The notes under the pieces: generated by a model
Told to the model about the DNA's origin: nothing
Databases searched by the model: none
What the model saw: only the letters and a program-made list of their open reading frames with translations
Assembly: GCA_017163975.1 (NCBI GenBank)
Contig: JAFFSR010000229.1
Span: forward strand, 14,340,001-14,404,000
DNA: 64,000 nucleotides
Direction: 5' to 3'
DNA from: Anastatus disparis
Lineage: Eukaryota; Arthropoda; Insecta; Hymenoptera; Eupelmidae
Position numbers and translations under genes: made by a program
Part shown: piece by piece, positions 23,701 to 36,680 of the stretch
Numbering within the stretch: position 1 is the stretch's first letter
How the letters are laid out: each line of letters begins with the position of its first letter

Positions 23701-26700
23701 AAATATAAAAATTTGTTTCACATATTTTATAGTTTTCTCAATTTATATGTTTGGTTAAATTTATAAACTAATTTAATTTAAATTCAAACCAGCAATTTAA
23801 ATATTTTAGTTTTACCTCATTTATAGAATAAAATAAACATTCAGCTTTTTCAAAATAATTGCCGGTATTTCTAGTATAACTATATTGTTCAGCGGAAGTA
23901 ATCCATAACCATTATATTATTGGAAACTCGTGAATAAATTTGAATATTAAAATTCTCGGGAACACGAAAAATGCATTTTATTAAACAGAAAATGTCTCAA
24001 TTATGTTGAAGGCATAAATTCAAAACTGATTTGATTCGGTTAGAAAGGAATTTTAAATAGATTATTTAAGAGTGTGCATGTAACCATCCATTTTCTACGC
24101 CTTCTTCCTTTTACCTTATTAATTAATTGGGCGAAAGTACAGGTAAAAATATGCAAGGTTCGAGGCTTCCATGCAATGTTAACGGTTTCATTAGATTGTT
24201 AAAAAATGTGTACATAAAAACATTTTTTTTAGTTTGTTAGCTCAGGTATTAGTTTTTCTTATAAAAGTTGAAAAAAAAACAGTATTCCTGTAGTGATAGT
24301 AAGGAACATTAGTTTCGTTGTACAATTGTACACAGAAACGTCTCATAATACTCTGATAAATATCTAGATTATGCACAAAAAATACAAGACAGAAAAAGCT
24401 CACTATATACATTTAAATGTAAACATATGTAAAATATTTAACTTTTTTCCAATATGCAGTATTAAAAGTACAGCATTTTGCAATTCGTGTAAAATAGAAT
24501 TAGAAAACAATATGAAACATTTTCATTATGTATTTCAATATTATATTTTAGTTAAATGAAAGTTAGTGTTACAATACAAGGTACGTTGGGTGCACGTTAT
24601 ATAATTAATGAAAAAATTTATTAATATCGAAAAAAAAAAAAACTATAACATTATAACGCAACTGTATTTCGCAGTAATCCCGAGTTTTTTGGTTGAACAA
24701 GTAGAAATTAGACACACCTTAATTGTAAAGCTTTTTATGGTTTCATCAAAGATGTTAGCACATGCAATAGATTCAATAGTCGGGCCGAACTTAAGAAGAG
24801 GTTGCTATAAAAAAGGATAGCATAGTAAACAAAATATCATGGAAAAAATGAATATATATTTTATAAAAAAAACGTAATTAATTCAGCAAGAATTTTATTT
24901 GTTCGGACAGGTAGATTAGTAATAATACACTTCTAAGCACGATCGAAGCAGATAATAAGCGAGCATTAATAATTATCCAAGAAGGCATGCAAATAAACCT
25001 ATCTGATTATACTTTACTCCCTCGCGAATTATCATAATCTTTTTTTTTTCCTCCGCGACTATTTATAACCAATACTATGTACCTCGGCGCGCTTATCATT
25101 GCTGTACATCGTTGTTTCTGATAATAAATTATCATACTATAAATTTGAAATAAGAAATATCTTTCTTAATGCGGTTTGAAAAAAAAAGCGTTGATACGCA
25201 TGATCGACTTTCCAGATTAAAAATACCTCTATTAATGAACAAAATAAAGCAGTTGTTCAAAGATTATATTCATGCTGATATTATCTCGTGCTTGACCGTG
25301 ATTGTTAAAAAACTTTTTGAACATCTGTATTTCCTTGAATTTTAGAATTGCACGCGAGATTATTGTACGTGGTGGTGTTAGTTGTTTTTGAACAATAAAG
25401 CCAGGAAATTTCGCGGAGTATAATAGTACCTTTTTGATTTCTAAAAATTCTCTTACTAAACAGCAATTATAGAAACGTCAGTTATAAAAAGCAGCTAGAC
25501 TATACTTTTTACAAACTGTAAAGCCACTGCGAAGTGATAAATCATAGAGTTATTAGCCTGTATAGCGATAAATCCCTCGGAATCCTCCAACTGTCTTCAA
25601 CTTTGTTTTACGATCTTACTTCTGATTTGGTGTATATGCGCTCGTTAAAATTTCCACCAGGCACGTGTTGCTCGTGATTTTCGACGGATGTACAACAGCC
25701 AGAAAAGTTAAGATATGTTATAGTTACGTGCAAAACACACGTAGGAGCTTGGAATTTCAATAGAAGAAGTTGGTGAAAAGAAGAGAGCAAGAAAGATAAG
25801 TGCACTTTCTAGTAGGCGCGCGATTCCTTTTGCCATGCACCGCTGATTTTGACGCTTGCGATTATCGTTGTAGACAGCTGGTCAGAGTATTAAGTAAACT
25901 ACAGTGGAATATGATGCAGAAGATTTTATCTTTAAAGTTTTTTTCTTTACGTTTTGTTTGTAAATAGAAATAGAAAGTATAAAAAGTTGAAGAATTAATA
26001 ATGTTGAAAAATAATTAATTAATTATTGAAATTAATTTTAATTTATATCTTATGTTCAGATAAACATCGTTAAAATGTAGTGTTCATTAAGATCGAGTAA
26101 ATAAGTTAATTTATTTATGTTTAATGATTATATACATATATATACACGCACACACGTGTACATATTAATTATACAACTGATATGACAACGTTTAAAATAC
26201 CGTCAGTCAGTTTTGTTATATAAAAGTTAAATCTCTATTACTCATCAAAAAATATTAATCACAACAAACTATAAAAGAAATTTGCTATCATATTAATGTC
26301 AAAGTAATCTCTTCAGTTACCAGATTAAATTTCATGAAGTGGGGTTGAAAATTTACTAATTTTAATCGAGCTAATTTTAAAAAAATAAGTGATTATTCGT
26401 GTGAGAAAAAATAAAAAGTATGTATACACTTAGAATTCATAGCTATTTCGGATGAATTGGAAAGTTTCGATTATATGAGAGAATATAATACGCTTGAATT
26501 AAGGTGTGTTCATAGAATTAATGCAGAGCGAATGAATGAACGAACAATGAAATGCACCGCTTTAGAACAATGAGCGCCTTGGTGAAACTAGTTGTTTTTT
26601 TTTCTACGTCTTTTATTAGTCTTTGACTACGGGTATAAGTATACGGATGGGTAAAAAATAATGCCTCGTTTTATGATGCATTATGCGTTAGAGCACATAA

Positions 26701-27632
26701 CCGAATATACAATTAGTTGTATTCATAAAGACTTTCTGATACACCCGTTACAACCTGAATATTAACATATAGTTTACACTGTTATTTAGATCTCTATTCA
26801 ACAAGAATTTCAATGGCAATACTCTACTATATAAACAAAACAACAAAAAAATCGATTAAACAAATACATATGTTAAAAAAATTATAACAATTATAAGAGC
26901 AGTCATCATTGAGTACTTTATTTTGTAATGAGCAACTGTAACATAATTACAGAGAAGTAATTATTTTCTTGGTCACGGAACACTTGTAAAATGATACGAA
27001 CCATAAAATGTCAAAGTTGCATATCATTAGTGAAACTTTCCTTGAACTAGCCTTCTACGACGACTACGGTCTCACTCTAGTAAATCCAAAACCAATTCGT
27101 ATCTTACCTATCGATTACGCTTCGATATTTTTCGAAAGTTGAGAGAAAATCACTTTCGCCCTTAGAGTGAAAAAATATTGTTTGCTAAAAATTCAAAATT
27201 TTTTTTCAATCTCCGACGACAATGGGAGCCAATTATTTCCTTCGCACACGCAGGGTTTAATGAGTCATAGTCTGATTAGCTCGAGATCCGTTACTGTTGT
27301 ACGAGGAAGAGAGTGCATTACTAAAAAATTCGATAAAATTGAATAAAATTAATAGAGGATGGAGAAGGATCCTCTTCACTTTCTCTCCGATACATCGGCG
27401 AAGAAAGTGCTATTAATTTCTTTGATAAAAGAACTTCCCGACGACGCTCTTTAGGTGGAATAATTTAACCAAGTTCTCGAGCGAGGAATTTTAATTATCA
27501 CTATTTTTAAATTGAATAATTTAACGGGATTAAATAAATATTAGTAGTGGCTGCAAAAAATGTAAAGGATTTAAAAAACCTTTAAATAGACATTTTTTCA
27601 TGGGATAATTTTAGAATAGAATAGAATTTTAG
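20798..27632. other. AT-rich non-coding stretch
   Basis: No gene is supported in 6.8 kb. Frames such as 22975-23250 (minus), 24371-24559 (plus) and 25608-25805 (minus) show no domains. Slightly richer patches occur at about 21340-21560, 22800-23100, 25560-25880 and 27050-27470. The 27.2-kb patch is listed separately as a possible regulatory segment. I see no tRNA-like boxes and no terminal inverted repeats. Confidence 0.55.
27200..27310. promoter_or_regulatory. Possible regulatory segment with AP-1-like word
   Basis: A patch of higher complexity in AT-rich DNA. It contains TTTAATGAGTCATAG, which includes TGAGTCA (27261-27267), the classical AP-1 (bZIP) site. A TGATTAGC word of homeodomain type lies just beside it. 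Single sites of this length are expected by chance. The call rests on the change in composition and the side-by-side motifs only. Confidence 0.2.
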
Positions 27633-27841
27633 TAGAGTTCAGTGGAGTGGTGGCTAAGGCGCGTGACTCGTATTCCCGTTGGCGCGGGATCGATTCCCCG
27701 TCTGGTCGCTTTTTCGCTGTCTCTGCCGTGGGCTGACACCACGTTAAATAATACGTCAACTGTATTGTCTATAATTGTTTACGTAAATTGCTATTGGGCA
27801 GAAAATGCCCGTTTATTATTAAAAAAAAAAAAAAAAAAAAA
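27633..27841 (+). mobile_element. tRNA-derived SINE-like retroposon, family 2
   Basis: A plus-strand element with an A box TGGCTAAGGCG (27651-27661) and a B box GGATCGATTCC (27687-27697). Both fit the polymerase III consensus, and the spacing is as in a tRNA. The head around GAGTGG...AAGGCG resembles a Ser-type tRNA, but the stems are not intact. The roughly 120-bp body is unrelated to family 1 except for the word ACGTTAAATAA. It ends in a perfect hairpin (GGGCA at 27796-27800, loop GAAAA, TGCCC at 27806-27810), then GTTTATTATT and a 21-base poly(A) tail (27821-27841). No clear target-site duplication is visible. The long clean poly(A) suggests a relatively recent insertion. The 5' boundary is approximate. 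Confidence 0.75.
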
Positions 27842-29778
27842 TAGTATATATTAATGAGAATAATATATATGAAATAAAAAATTATACACTGTTAAAAATA
27901 GTAAGTATAATATTGTAATTGATTTGTAAAGATTAAAGAAAAGTAAAGCTAATAGAATTAAATCTTAATCTGATCATTGAATTCTAAAACTCCTTTTAAT
28001 TCGTAAAGTACCTCGTATACACGGGAATCGATAAATATGAAGCTCATACCGTTAGCCATAACATATGATCAAACGTATTTCATAACACGGCCAATTATAC
28101 TTTTGCACGTTGAAAAGCGAATAACACTTTTGTATAATATCTCCATAATTCTGATGGAGCTCTTTGATAAGACGAAGAAACCATTCCCCATCTTTTCCGC
28201 AATTCGAGTAAACTCAATTCCATCAAACGATATATGGCTAAGCATAAAGCTCTCTTCTTTCACGGTATATATATATATATAATGTGCCTATGGAACTAAT
28301 TGAAATGAAATTCCGGTATACAAAAGTGTATTCATGTATAATTCATGCATTCATAACCGAACATACGCGTGCTAACATTTAGCGGCTAGCATCGTTTGAC
28401 TTGCGAAATAATCGCGAATATATGCGCGGCGAATTTTCTCCGAGCGCCTGTCTGATGAATCTATTTTTGAAATATTAAAGAGTATGGCGACATAGTAGGA
28501 AGTGAAGAAGAAGGGAACTTGAGAAAGATGATGTTTATGTCATGTCTGGAAGAATTGAGAAAGAGGATGAAAGGACCCGTAAGCTTTTTCATGATAGTTA
28601 TTGTAAAGAAAATGTCAGTTATTAATCGACTATGTCGTTGCGCTTTCAACTTGGGATATTGCATTGTCGGTAAGAGTACGATTGTGTATTAGACAATTAA
28701 GACGATGAATGTGTTATTAAATTATTAAAATCTAGCAATTTTGGTTCTTAATTAACCTTATAATTATAAACAGTGAAGTGTAGAATTATTGATTAATTAT
28801 TATGCAAAATATTTTAAAAAGTTACGGAACTTAGGAAAAAATTTTTAAGTACAAAAATACAACAATATTAAAATGTTTTCGGAATTGTATTAAAATATTA
28901 ATAAATACTTATGTAAATAATTTATGCTTTAATAAAATTTCTTACTATCTAATTACATAAAAACAAGTACATTGAATGTAAAAAGTGCATTAAAAAGATT
29001 ATTTCTCTTGTTAGTACTCTTAATCTTCTGTATAATTAATAAATAACGAGTAAAAAAATTCTTATTAATATCCATATTCCAATGAATAAAACAAACATTA
29101 ATTCATGACCTGTATTCTTTAAGTTTTTCTTCTGCAAATAGTTGCTCATAAATAAAGTAGAATACACAATTTACATAAAAAAGTCTCGTTCTTCTCAATG
29201 CTCTTTGAGATTACATCATTTAATCAGAAAAAAAATATCCTGATAAATTATAGTTGGAACGAACATTCGCACGCGTATCAGTTTATTAATAATAATAATC
29301 TTCTTCGCGCATTGCTAGGAGACGCTTTCACATTATTATTTTAAATGTAGTAATGAAAAACGGAGCGCAATGTAATATACACAGATGAAATAATTAATTA
29401 TCTTACAGCACTCTCAAGATTATGCTACAGCGAGCTTAGTGAAAAACTGTCTCTGAGAAATCTCTCTTACCTGCGGACACACAAAAGGAAAAAAAAACGT
29501 TATGTTAGAAGCAAAAATTAATCATAAAATAAAAAAAAAGAGAAAAAAAATCCAAGTCTTTCTTATAATATTTGTATTAGGTAATAAACTTTTGTAACCT
29601 CTCCCCTGATCAATATAAAGCGTAAGTGCATTGCGCAAAAGCCTTCTCTCGAGCATTAAAACTTTTTAAGCCAGCGCGATACACATTTTAACGATCGGTG
29701 CGCGCCTTGTTAGAAACGAAACTTTATCAGTGAAGCGTGATACTATAAAAGCCAAATTTTACGAGGATAAATCTAGAA

Positions 29779-29789
29779 GGGGGGGGGGG
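29779..29789 (+). repeat. Homopolymer run of 11 G
   Basis: Eleven consecutive G between CTAGAA and CTTTATTATC. Runs of A or T of this length are common in the window, but this is the only long G run. It could support quadruplex formation only together with other G runs, and none lie nearby. A sequencing or assembly error in its length is possible. Confidence 0.9.
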
Positions 29790-31014
29790 CTTTATTATCG
29801 GATATTTATATAGCGCGTGGATATGCGTGTTTGCATATATACAATATAATTAAATAATGAATAAAAATTAAGCGCACGCCCGTAAATATATAAATGATTA
29901 TCGATAAGAATTGGATAACTGATTTTGTATTTATTACAAAATGACATCCGTTAAGATTAATATTTCATGGATTTGCATATATGCTCTTATAAATTGACTT
30001 GAAGTTTTAATGGCTAATCAATATAGCAGTTAAACGTTAGCAGTTCTAGTTTACCGTTTTAAAAAATCGCATGGTTAATGTTTTTCTTTATTTTTTTTTT
30101 TAAAGCTGAAACGCGTATACGGTAGTTTTGTATAACATATTAATAAATGATATAATAGAGATTAAAAAAATTATTTATGCTGATTGAAAATTAAATAGAT
30201 CCTTAATTGTGTTGGTATTATTGGCTTGAATTTAAATTTGCGATAGGAAAAATATTATTCAAATTATTTAAGTTCTCTTTTTGTATAATTAATGAATCAA
30301 GGTATCTTTTCATTTTTTTACAATCTAAGATTATATCAAATATTGAATTTTTTATGTTCGGCAATGAATTTATTAAACATTATAAGAAAAATGTGATCAA
30401 ACGCTTGTAAATAATAAAAGAGAAATTACTTTAAGTTTTGTAATCAATTTTATTAGCATGAGTATCTCGGTATCTAGAAAACTGATGAATAGACTTGATA
30501 GTTTAAGTTCAATAAAATTAAACTTTAATAATCTAGTGGATATCTACTTGAATTTACATTAAAATGTAACATTTGTATGTATAGAATGCCAGTAAATTAA
30601 TAATAAAATTATACGTTTGATAATATTTTTAGTTAGGAAAGGCAATTAAAAAGGATTTGTTCGGATATTTTAATTCTTCTCTGTATAAACAATAAAATTT
30701 TTATAATAGCTATATTTTATATATATTTTTCTTTGTTATTAAATTTTTCCTATAAAATATAAAACCCACTATTTTCGATAAAAAATCACAAAAATCATCA
30801 CGTACAATATTTTCTTGCTTTTTTTACTCAGAATTAAATTAAAATAAAGTGCGAATTTAAAAGAGACTATAAAAAGTCAATTGCACATGTAGACACCTAC
30901 ATCGTACCAAAACATGATTTAAGCTTCCAAATGTGTTGCAAGTCTCACTTGTAATTAAACCATCCGCGTATAAAGGAAAAAAAAAACTTCTCACTATGCG
31001 AGCAATACAACGGC

Positions 31015-31190
31015 ATTAAAACTGGAGCATTAATGTAGCCTCCGTGCGCGTACATGTATTTCGCGCGGGTGTGGAAATCTCGGGTATTTATGGGCTTTTA
31101 ACGCCCTGGTAATTATGTGATTCATCCGTGACCTTTTAGCTCGTTACAGCTATAAGATATCTATCGGGATAAATATGTATATAGATATCC
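31015..31190. promoter_or_regulatory. Possible regulatory segment with hairpin
   Basis: A patch of mixed composition including CGCGCGGGTG, TTTATGGGC (similar to posterior Hox sites), AACGCCCTGGTAATTATG and a hairpin. The hairpin is GATATCTAT at 31156-31164 pairing exactly with ATAGATATC at 31181-31189. These words are consistent with an enhancer, but no single one is diagnostic. Confidence 0.2.
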
Positions 31191-34100
31191 AATATACCGC
31201 AAGATAGCTATTAACACTTCGTTATTTTATGGGAAATAAGTGCTCTCGCGCGCAAGCTTAGAAAGTGCAAATGACCATGGCTAAATGAGTAAGTTCAATG
31301 AGGATTGGTTCAAATGGAATAAGAAGAAAAAAAATCTACCATTCCAAGGCGATAAAACACTTAGCATGTTCAGTCATTTTTTTTTTTCAACGGGTGCACA
31401 TAGGTAGCCGTTGTACTGCTTGATTTTTTTAGCAGCATATATTCCCGTTGAGATATTAATAAAGAATAAAATTCAATGTGTTGGGTTAAAAAGGTGTTGG
31501 AAATTGTATTTATTGACAATTATAGCTCTTAAGTTATATTCTTAATTTATAAGTTTTCACGTTTGCTACAATATCTGACTCTTATTCGCGCAGCTGATAA
31601 AGAAATATTGAAAATTTTAATAATCTGGAAATCGGCGCTGAGTTTTTTAATTCCACAGAAGTATATTTAAGTACGTAACAAAAGTTTATTAACACGTTTA
31701 TTATCATCCATAAATTTTAATGTAAGGATACGTTCTCGCGTGCCGTTTAATAATCTAGAATTTCTAGACATAAACACATTTTAATTAAACAATTTCACAA
31801 AATTACTGAAAGTTCGAAAAATTGATTTTAGCTCAGTAATTAATATTAATTATATTTTTTTTTTACATATCAAGTTTTTTAAGCACATCAAATACCTTAT
31901 TATTAAGTCATCACTATGGACATCATCGAATTAAATAAAAGTTTGTTTAATGACGCCTAAGTGTACATCATTGAATTTCTAAAAGTTGTTGACTATTCTT
32001 TGTGAATAAAATTTTTGAAAGGTTAGCTTCGTTACATAAACACTTCTAGTGCTCTTTACTTCTGCAGTCTCATTCTAAAAAATTAAAGAAAGCAACTAAT
32101 TTTTTAATCGCTATTCTACAAACATACGATAAAGGAAGTAAAATAAAGTTTAATATTTTAATTGTTATGTATTTGCGTCTCGGTAAAAAGTATAGAGAAA
32201 CTTATAAGCAGTTAAGGCCTCAAACAAGACAAAAGAATCTTGTTAAAAGATTCATATTCAGAATAGCTTGCACAACGTGTCGCTTAATTTCTTAAAATTC
32301 AACGAAAAAAAAAAAAAATAAGCTCAACTCCAGAGGCAAGCGCACGAAGAAAAAAAAAAAAGGAACGCTTAACACACGAAAATGCGTTACACGTACGCTT
32401 TTTCAACGAGAACTCGTACACGCACGATTCCGGTTACTTAAGTTCTCTTCGGTGTGTTCTTCATATAGGCATTACTTAAGTCGCGCGCGAGTGTATATTC
32501 CTTTCGGTTTCACTTTAGCTTTTTATGTGTATACACACACGCTTGCAATCGTTAATAGGCGCAAACAAAACAAGGAGGATTACTTTAAGCATTTGACGTT
32601 GATCAAGAGAGAAAAAACACATACATTTATGCGTGCGTTTCTTAGCTTCTTCCCTTGAATACGCGATTCTTGTTATTGCAGCAGCGAGAAATAAAAAAAA
32701 ATTAACGTTTGCCAAGTTCTATGCTTATACGTTAATGTGCCTGACACGAAAGGTATATGCAAAGTACATTGACTCGTTTTAATAGGTTAAAAACTATCTG
32801 ACTACTAAGGACGACCAATAATTGCTTGGATGTTGTTGACTAAACGTGCATTTTCTTTAGTTTCGACATTTTTACGACCACAGGTCTGTGAGATTTTTTT
32901 GCAATTTATTTAGCTATCTTTTGAGGCTGGTTATTATTTAAACATAATCTACAAACGGCTCGAAATTTTTTCGATCCGGAGATAAAAAATGATTTTACAT
33001 GCTTTTTTACATCTTAATTGACAGTGAAATTAATGTAAGTTTAACCTTTTTTTTGGTAAATTTTTTTTTCAAGTTGATCAATGACAGAAATAAAATCTAA
33101 TCTTTTAACTAAAGTAACTTTCTAATAATTATCGGCAATACGACAAAATCAGTAATAATATCATGAAGTATTGAGCTCTGAAATTTTTGCACTATCGGGA
33201 AATCGTACCCACGGCGCTTTATTATGCACGTGTAATTTTAAAAAAAAGGTAATGGCAATCGATTCATAAGACCAAATGGAAGTCTTTCAATTCGATTCGT
33301 TATGCCATTCGAAAGTTATAAGAATATTAATGGCTTGAAAAATTTGCTCTCTTAATCCTATTTAGAAACTAATTTCACTGTAATAAGAGTGAAAATTACG
33401 ACAATCTCTATTTTTTCATTAATTTTTATTCAAAGGTTAGAGAGAAAAACGCTCGATCGGTTCTTGTCAAGATTGTCTAATGCAATTAGCATTCTATCGG
33501 ATTATCTTTTCATTTTATTTGAGAATATTATTGATTGTTTAGAAAATCGCCTATGAAAGATTTGCAAATATTGTTTAGCGTGTTTTCAATTGATGAAAAT
33601 AAAAGCGAATAAAAAAGAAAAGAAAATTCTACTCGAAAGGATAAATATTTGTCCTTCTGGTGTTCTTAGCGATTTTATTATCAATGGTGATTTTATTATT
33701 AAATGATATCGGTTCAGATCAGTCATAAATTGTTAAGCAAACAAGACGTGTACGCGTATACCCTCAAGTGTTTGACTTCTTCTCTTACATTGACGTGCAT
33801 ATATATCCAGGTGTGCTGATTTCGCAAGGCGAATTATTAACGTAGCGAAGGATAGTTTTTCTAGTAATCAATAATCACCGGCCTCGTTCGTAAATTGACG
33901 TGCACTCTTTGAGCGTAGGAGAGCGAGAGCTTCGGAAATTTATGATGTTTGCTTTGAACTTGAAGTGCGCTTAGCTCACTGCTATACCAATGGTGTTACG
34001 GACTCGATACTAATGGCTTATGTAAAATTTTTTATATGAAAAGCTTGCCTGCAATGCTTCGATCAATGGAAGGAAAAATACATTCTTATTGGTATTAATT

Positions 34101-34469
34101 ATTTGAATTAATTACTGTTTTGATTTACTGTTGCGCTATTATTCGAATAGATTTAATTATGGAACTTTTTCCGCAAAACTTTTATGTCTTTTATATTTAT
34201 TTTTTTCAAAGTCAATGCATAATATAATTTTATTTCTTCCATGAAGCATACACGGCTGTTGTAATAAAACGTTGTTAAAAATGCTGTTTTTGTAACTCAT
34301 TACTGAAAATATCATACGGCAACAAATAAAATGAAAAAAAAAGATCGAATCGTAAACGTCAAACAATTTTCTGAACGATATAAAAGCATAAATGGTTTTT
34401 CCATTAAAAGCGAAAAATCCGTATGAAATGAAAACATTATTAGCCCGTGGTAGAAAGTAAATGGTACTG

Positions 34470-34690
34470 GCGTGCGGCGTGAAACTCCTACGGTCAAACG
34501 TGCGCCGGTGTGAGTTTTTAATTGAGAAGTTCCTTAATAAGAAAAGCACAGAACGCGCGAGCAAAAGCGTTGGGCGCATCAGTTTTTAAATTGGCCCGCC
34601 GGCCTGCTCTTCTCCTATTTTTTTCCTACTTTTTTTTCTAATTGGCTATGCGGTTAATTACCCGTCGACGTTACGTATATCTGTGTTTCA
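34470..34690. promoter_or_regulatory. GC-richer island, possibly regulatory
   Basis: The segment contains GCGTGCGGCGTG, AACGTGCGCCGG, GAACGCGCGAGC and GGCCCGCCGGCC, followed by a pyrimidine-rich tract (about 34607-34640) and TAATTGGCTATGCGGTTAATTACCCG, which holds two homeodomain-type TAATT words. It overlaps the start of the longest chance frame, so local GC content probably explains that frame's length. No gene is called. Confidence 0.2.
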
Positions 34691-35374
34691 CGCCGAGGTG
34701 CAGGCAAGAAAGGTTTAGACTGTTTGCTACATACGAAAGCGATGTAATACTGATTCTAGCGTATACATGAGTTACATTTTTTTCTTTCTTTAAAAACGTT
34801 AGAGCGTTTCCTTTCCTGTCAGGAAAATTTCACACTGCTGAGTTTTAAACAATAAACAACTGAGTTTAAAAAAAAATCAATTCGTGAAGTTTAAAAAATA
34901 ATTATTTTCATTTTTTAGTAGTCAATAATAAATACCTTTGAAAAGTATTTTATATCTGCTGCTTACTAAATAATTAAATTCTTAAGAGTCATGTTTAATT
35001 GATTGTAAGAAAAAAACCCTAAAGATATTAGCCAATCATTTAATATTGCGCATCAATGAGTACTAACAAACACCAAGCTGTTTCCTCATTTATTCTTCAG
35101 GATTGTGCACGTATACCTTTAAATCGTGACAAACCTTATCACAGTGAAACTAAAAGCCTTTTTTTCTCTCAACGTGGAATGTACGAGTTGCGTCGAGTAC
35201 ATAAACACATCTTTAGGCTCGGTGCGTAAATACGTAATGGTGTATAAAGACACAATATGATGCCGTCTTGTGTTTTATTTATCGTTGAATCATCCTTTTA
35301 AAATTGCAAGAGCTTAATTAATTATACAATTTATCTATTAATACGGCGTCATTAATACGAGGAGAGAAAATAAA

Positions 35375-35520
35375 AAGGATAGTTTGGCTATCCACAATGT
35401 ACAAATGCAAATTGCAGTGTTTACGTTATTTCGCGTTCTCCTAATGCCTCATTAATTATTTACACGAGCGAAACGAATTATCATTGCTCGAGGGCAAACC
35501 TACGACGCGAACGAGTTTAT
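35375..35520. promoter_or_regulatory. Possible enhancer: octamer, forkhead and homeodomain words
   Basis: ATGCAAAT (35405-35412) is a perfect POU octamer. A few bases later comes TGTTTAC, a forkhead core, and then CTCATTAATTATTTAC, with overlapping homeodomain-type TAAT cores. The segment ends in a GC-richer stretch (CTCGAGGGCAAACCTACGACGCGAACGAG). Such mixtures are typical of developmental enhancers. Without comparison to another species this remains a guess. Confidence 0.25.
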
Positions 35521-36660
35521 TTAACATTGACATTGTTTTTTATAAGTTGGATTATTAAAAAAAAATATGCTATATGGTAATATAATGCATACAAAGCGAT
35601 GGAATAAATCATAATTACGTAAAGTATTCATATGCGTATGCGTGCTTTTGTGTGACAAACAATGTAGTTACAAGTTTGACATTCGATACGCTTTATAAGT
35701 TATAAGATATTGTGAGAAAAACGCTCTTATTATATGCGCGGATGCAGATTAAGCTAGAATTTTTAATAGTGAAAATGTATTTTTAAAAACTTGATGCATA
35801 AAGTTATCATTAAAATATCGAGTGGACGTTTATCTAATAAATGTCACTTGAAATAATAAAAAGAACATTATTAGAGGCATAATTTAAAAAGGTAACTTTT
35901 AATTAGGCAGTTTGTGAGTTGAATTTTGAAGGTGTGATAAGTAATAGGTTTCAAAACAAGATTATACATTCGAGGAACTTTTATTGCTAAATTATATAAA
36001 AACTCTTTAATTAAACGGAATCTTTTATTTCGACATTTTTTTATTGTTCTGTGGAATGTTTGGCTAGGATGATAATAAAAAACAATATTTTCTTAATTAT
36101 GATTGTCTACAATTAAGTGGATTAATTTCAAAGCATTTTTATAGTAAATAAATGTATTTCCTCGTCGTGAATTCAAGATGAATTACACAAAAAAGTCCAT
36201 CGACCTTTAAATACACGGCACAAAAGACTTCCTCATTCCTCAGAATCATCCTGGACCAGTATTAATGATTCTCTTCATAATCACCATCGTAAATTAAATC
36301 AGAACGGTAGAAGTATCGTTCAATCATCGAGTTGAGAGCGAAAGATAGAAAAAAAAGCTCAATTTGCTCGACAATTAGAAATGTGCTTGTCTGCTTTTAA
36401 TTCGCCTGGCTTTCATTTGCTCTCGAAATCCGAGCTACGGTATAGAACCAGAGAAAAAAAAAGGATTAGGATGTCGTCACACTAGGAAACGGCTTAGCGA
36501 GAAATCTTACTATACCTGGACGAGTCACGAACTATTTGTAACCTTAATGTACTATTAAGGAACCTATTATTATCTTACGATTAAGACATTTTTTTTTCTA
36601 ATGAAATTGTTAAAACTATTACATAAATTTTCTTCAATTAAATTTGAAATTATATTTTTT

Positions 36661-36680
36661 TAAAATATGTACATATTTTA
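36661..36680. repeat. Perfect 20-bp palindrome
   Basis: TAAAATATGTACATATTTTA is its own reverse complement over all 20 positions. It is composed mostly of A and T, so chance formation is plausible. It could extrude a small cruciform or act as a symmetric protein site. Confidence 0.9.

Noticed and set aside
27642..27720. A genuine tRNA-Ser gene at the family 2 retroposon
   Set aside because: The stems are not intact and the unit continues into a 120-bp body with poly(A); retroposon, not tRNA gene.
28037..28282. 81-codon plus-strand frame that looks slightly less biased
   Set aside because: The minus strand is open over the same bases (28069-28263), no domain is recognisable and no splice context was found.
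34157..34579. Longest open frame in the window (140 codons, minus strand)
   Set aside because: No recognisable domain, signal or motif. The translation is Phe/Ile/Lys/Asn-rich towards the C-terminus. Its N-terminal part owes its length to a GC-richer island. With stop frequencies typical of this AT content, chance frames of around 100 codons are expected in 64 kb, so 140 is not decisive.
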